Shown: piece after piece, positions 61,457 through 64,000 of the stretch
Numbering within the stretch: position 1 is the stretch's first letter
Layout: every line of letters begins with the position of its first letter
Assembly: GCF_000711795.1 (NCBI RefSeq)
Contig: NZ_KL543976.1
Span: forward strand, 248,001 to 312,000
DNA length: 64,000 nucleotides
From: Vibrio pacinii DSM 19139
GTDB lineage: Bacteria > Pseudomonadota > Gammaproteobacteria > Enterobacterales > Vibrionaceae
Reading direction: 5' to 3'
Notes under the pieces: model-generated
Database searches by the model: none
Seen by the model: only the letters and a program-made list of their open reading frames with translations
Told to the model about the DNA's origin: nothing
Made by a program: the position numbers and the translations under genes

Positions 61457-62356
61457 TTAAAAGTAATGAGAAATCGCTAAATATCGCGTGCGAATATGCT
61501 CAATGAGTAATTTGACTTTGTTCGGTGGTTGTCGAGTAAAAGGATAGACCGCATATATCCCAAGTCGCTTACCCACTTGCTCTGGAAACAAATCCACCAA
61601 TTGCCCATTACGTAGATCATGATAGACCAAGCACCTTGGAACATAGGCGATACCATGCCCGCCCAGTGCCGCCTTCCTTAACGCAGTCGCGTTATCTGTC
61701 GAGAACGACCCCGAGACCCTGACAATATAGTTGTCTTCTTTAGCTTTAAACTCCCATTCGCATGCGCCTGTGGTTTGATAAGCGTATTGCAAACAATTAT
61801 GTTGAGTTAAATCTTGCGGTTCGTAGGGTTTTCCATTTCGGGCGATATAAGAGGGAGAAGCGCACACCACCCATTGTGAATCGAGGATATGGCGAGCAAT
61901 TAAGCTCGAGTCTTCAAGGTATCCGGTACGAATGACCAAATCGTAGCCACCTTCAACTAAATCGACAAAACGATTGTCGAGTGACATATCGACTGATAAG
62001 CCAGGGTGAAGATTGCAAAATTCTGCCACGGCGTCTGCCAAGATTAGGTCCCCCGAAATCGAAGGAACAGACATTTTGATATGACCGCTGACGTTTTCGC
62101 CAAAGCCTGACACGGCATCCATCGCCTCTTGAGCGGCTAACTTCACATTTTTTGCACCATGTGTTAACGCTTTACCTGCTTCTGTTAACGTTAATTTACG
62201 TGTGGTTCGATATAGTAACTGAACACCAATTTCTTGTTCTAAACGGGCGATCCTCTTGCTAACTACTGAATTTGTAAGATTATTTATTTCAGCAACCTTG
62301 CTAAAATTGCCAAGCTCTACCACTTGGGAGAAAAGAATTAAGTCATCTGCACGCAT
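61457..62356 (-). CDS. LysR-family regulator divergent from lldP
   Basis: This 299-residue regulator has LILFSQVVELGNFSKVAEINNLTNSVVSKRIARLEQEIG as its winged helix (residues 6-44), a conventional HTH distinct from the two other LysR proteins here. An effector domain follows with GHIKMSVPSISGDLILADA. It is divergent from the lactate permease gene across 155 bp, so it is likely to control it. Lactate permeases are more often regulated by GntR-type LldR, so a LysR is a variation. The ATG at 62356 is supported by the HTH position. Confidence 0.9.
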   Translation of the reverse strand: MRADDLILFSQVVELGNFSKVAEINNLTNSVVSKRIARLEQEIGVQLLYRTTRKLTLTEAGKALTHGAKNVKLAAQEAMDAVSGFGENVSGHIKMSVPSISGDLILADAVAEFCNLHPGLSVDMSLDNRFVDLVEGGYDLVIRTGYLEDSSLIARHILDSQWVVCASPSYIARNGKPYEPQDLTQHNCLQYAYQTTGACEWEFKAKEDNYIVRVSGSFSTDNATALRKAALGGHGIAYVPRCLVYHDLRNGQLVDLFPEQVGKRLGIYAVYPFTRQPPNKVKLLIEHIRTRYLAISHYF

Positions 62357-62511
62357 TGATTATGTCATTTTTGGAATTAATTATTTTCATTATTTCCCTA
62401 TATCAATAAAAAATAAAGGGGTAAATTCACCTCCAATTAACAAACCCATCACAAATATAAAATCCAAGAGACTCTCCAGAGTCCTAACTGAAGAATGTAA
62501 AGGACATACCA

Positions 62512-64000
62512 ATGAGTGAAACCCTGCTAGCCCTCGTGGCCTTCTCACCGATAGTGGTGGCTGCCATACTTCTCGTCGGACTGAATTGGCCGGCAAAACG
62601 GGCGATGCCGATCGCCTTCGGCCTGACTGTTGTCATCGCGTTGTTCGCGTGGGACATGTCGACAACTCGTGTACTTGCCTCGGTATTTCAAGGACTCGGT
62701 ATTACCATTTCCGTTCTATGGATCGTATTTGGTGCCATTTTCTTGCTCAACACGCTCAAGCATACTGGCGCAATTTCGACCATTCGTAATGGATTCACCA
62801 ATATTTCCCCTGATAGACGAGTTCAAGCCATCATTATTGCTTGGTGTTTTGGCTCTTTTATTGAAGGCGCTTCTGGCTTTGGTACTCCCGCCGCCATCGC
62901 CGCACCGCTATTGGTCGCTATCGGCTTCCCTGCAATGGCCGCCGTGCTAATGGGTATGATGATTCAATCAACGCCGGTATCATTTGGCGCCGTGGGCACG
63001 CCGATTATTGTCGGTGTAAACAAAGGTCTTGATACGCACAATATTAGTCAAGCCTTGTTAGCCAATGGTTCAACATGGGATGCCTACCTACAACAAATCA
63101 CCTCAAGCGTTGCACTGATCCACGCCTGTGTCGGTACGATGATTCCTGTTCTCATGGCGATGATGCTTACTCGTTTCTTTGGCAAAAATAAGAGTTGGAC
63201 AGAAGGCATCGATATTCTGCCGTTTGCGATTTTTGCAGGCCTAGCCTTTACTATCCCCTACGCACTGACGGGAGTCTTCCTTGGTGCAGAATTTCCATCA
63301 CTAATCGGTGGTTTGGTTGGTCTGTCTGTTGTTGTCTCAGCAGCCAAACGTGGCTTCCTTGTGCCAAAAACGACTTGGGATTTTGAAGATGAAAAGAAAT
63401 GGCCAGCAGAATGGCTTGGTTCACTCAAAATTGAACTTGATGACGTAAAAGGCAAGCCAATGGCGATGGCACTGGCGTGGCTTCCTTACGTTTTACTTGC
63501 TGTCGTGCTGGTTGCAAGCCGAGTTAGCGCCGATTTCAAAGCGATGTTGACAAGTGTAAGCCTCTCTTTTAGCAACATTTTAGGTGAAACGGGTATTAGT
63601 ACCGCCATCCAACCTTTGTATTTACCTGGTGGTATCTTAGTGTTCGTAGCACTGGTTGCCGTTGTACTGCAGTCGCGCAGTGCCACTCCATTAATCAAAG
63701 CGTTTGGTGAATCGAGTAAGACCCTAATTGGCGCAGGGTTTGTCTTAGTGTTCACTATTCCAATGGTGCGGATTTTTATTAATTCAGGTATTAATGGTGC
63801 CGATTTGGCCAGTATGCCTGTCACTACAGCAAACTTCGCCGCCGGATTAGTTGGTGATGCCTTCCCTACACTCAGTGCCACTGTCGGGGCGTTAGGAGCC
63901 TTCATCGCGGGTTCAAACACCGTGTCTAATATGATGTTTAGTCAGTTCCAGTTCGAGGTTGCGCAAACGTTGACTATCTCAAGTGCCGTCGTGGTTGCCC
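62512..64000 (+). CDS. lldP: L-lactate permease (LldP/LctP family), cut by window edge
   Basis: The first 496 residues of a lactate permease are visible. It has 10 or more helices, starting [20 protein letters not shown]. Family motifs are [22 protein letters not shown] (about residues 110-130), [26 protein letters not shown], and [19 protein letters not shown] near the end of the window. It imports lactate or glycolate with protons. AAAGGAC precedes the ATG. The first approximately 110 bases are richer in G+C than the rest. No lactate dehydrogenase gene is in the window; one may follow to the right. Confidence 0.95.
   Translation, partial: MSETLLALVAFSPIVVAAILLVGLNWPAKRAMPIAFGLTVVIALFAWDMSTTRVLASVFQGLGITISVLWIVFGAIFLLNTLKHTGAISTIRNGFTNISPDRRVQAIIIAWCFGSFIEGASGFGTPAAIAAPLLVAIGFPAMAAVLMGMMIQSTPVSFGAVGTPIIVGVNKGLDTHNISQALLANGSTWDAYLQQITSSVALIHACVGTMIPVLMAMMLTRFFGKNKSWTEGIDILPFAIFAGLAFTIPYALTGVFLGAEFPSLIGGLVGLSVVVSAAKRGFLVPKTTWDFEDEKKWPAEWLGSLKIELDDVKGKPMAMALAWLPYVLLAVVLVASRVSADFKAMLTSVSLSFSNILGETGISTAIQPLYLPGGILVFVALVAVVLQSRSATPLIKAFGESSKTLIGAGFVLVFTIPMVRIFINSGINGADLASMPVTTANFAAGLVGDAFPTLSATVGALGAFIAGSNTVSNMMFSQFQFEVAQTLTISSAVVVA

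Noticed and set aside
1..64000. tRNA, rRNA, CRISPR arrays, insertion sequences, integrase or attachment sites
   Set aside because: None found by eye; no transposase or integrase motif, no regularly spaced repeat and no tRNA cloverleaf was noticed. A dedicated RNA and repeat search would be needed to exclude small elements.

Overview
The window reads as Vibrio DNA, most likely from the smaller, accessory-rich chromosome. The evidence is a PrtV-type M6 protease, a Vibrio thermolabile haemolysin (TLH), an OmpU/OmpC-like porin, moderate to low GC and the general gene repertoire. I saw no rRNA, tRNA, CRISPR array, insertion sequence or phage gene. Both ends cut through genes: an RND pump on the left and a lactate permease on the right.

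Layout. (1) 1-5816: a sulfur-stress locus. A two-cysteine ArsR regulator leads a minus-strand operon with two YeeE/YedE sulfur-transport half-proteins, an adaptor and an RND pump. Divergent from it are a small membrane protein and a CoA-disulfide/persulfide reductase fused to rhodanese. Three copies of TTAG-N6-CTAA lie between the two arms. (2) 5963-11286: an Omp85/D15-type barrel behind an attenuator-like hairpin, a LysR regulator, a patatin lipoprotein with a small exported partner, a frameshifted pseudogene, and pyridoxal kinase. (3) 11624-13850: a porin with a CRP-like site, a MarC protein and a possible small RNA. (4) 13851-24880: an amino-acid decarboxylation and polyamine block with two AdiA-like decarboxylases, a PotE-like antiporter, an orphan solute-binding protein, an AdiC-like antiporter, a CDF-like protein with an altered metal site, and an EamA exporter. 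(5) 25022-28854: a DUF1656/HlyD/FUSC efflux operon with two FUSC proteins. (6) 29117-36323: an envelope cluster with an unrecognised barrel-ending protein, an esterase-like lipoprotein lacking its catalytic Ser and His, a phospholipase D-family lipoprotein, and an orphan TamA.

(7) 36917-44724: an acyl-CoA catabolic operon with a CaiB-type CoA transferase, two MaoC hydratases, a CaiC-like CoA ligase, a MarC protein, two crotonases and a serine hydrolase. It is followed by an OprB-like porin, an unknown exported protein, and a LysR regulator closely similar to the one at 7308. (8) 48295-50340: an exported D-aminoacylase-type amidohydrolase with a small exported partner. (9) 51810-58113: a toxin/exoenzyme island. 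It holds a small secreted protein resembling the PrtV propeptide, PrtV, a true aerolysin with a dibasic activation site, and TLH with Gly in place of the catalytic Asp. (10) 58170-64000: a VOC protein, a Lon-like AAA protease, and a LysR regulator divergent from lldP.

The points I consider most worth following are the stand-alone PrtV-propeptide-like protein, the envelope cluster with a predicted pseudo-esterase, the operator array that appears to join an RND pump to persulfide sensing, and a 15-nt motif recurring upstream of four transcription units.
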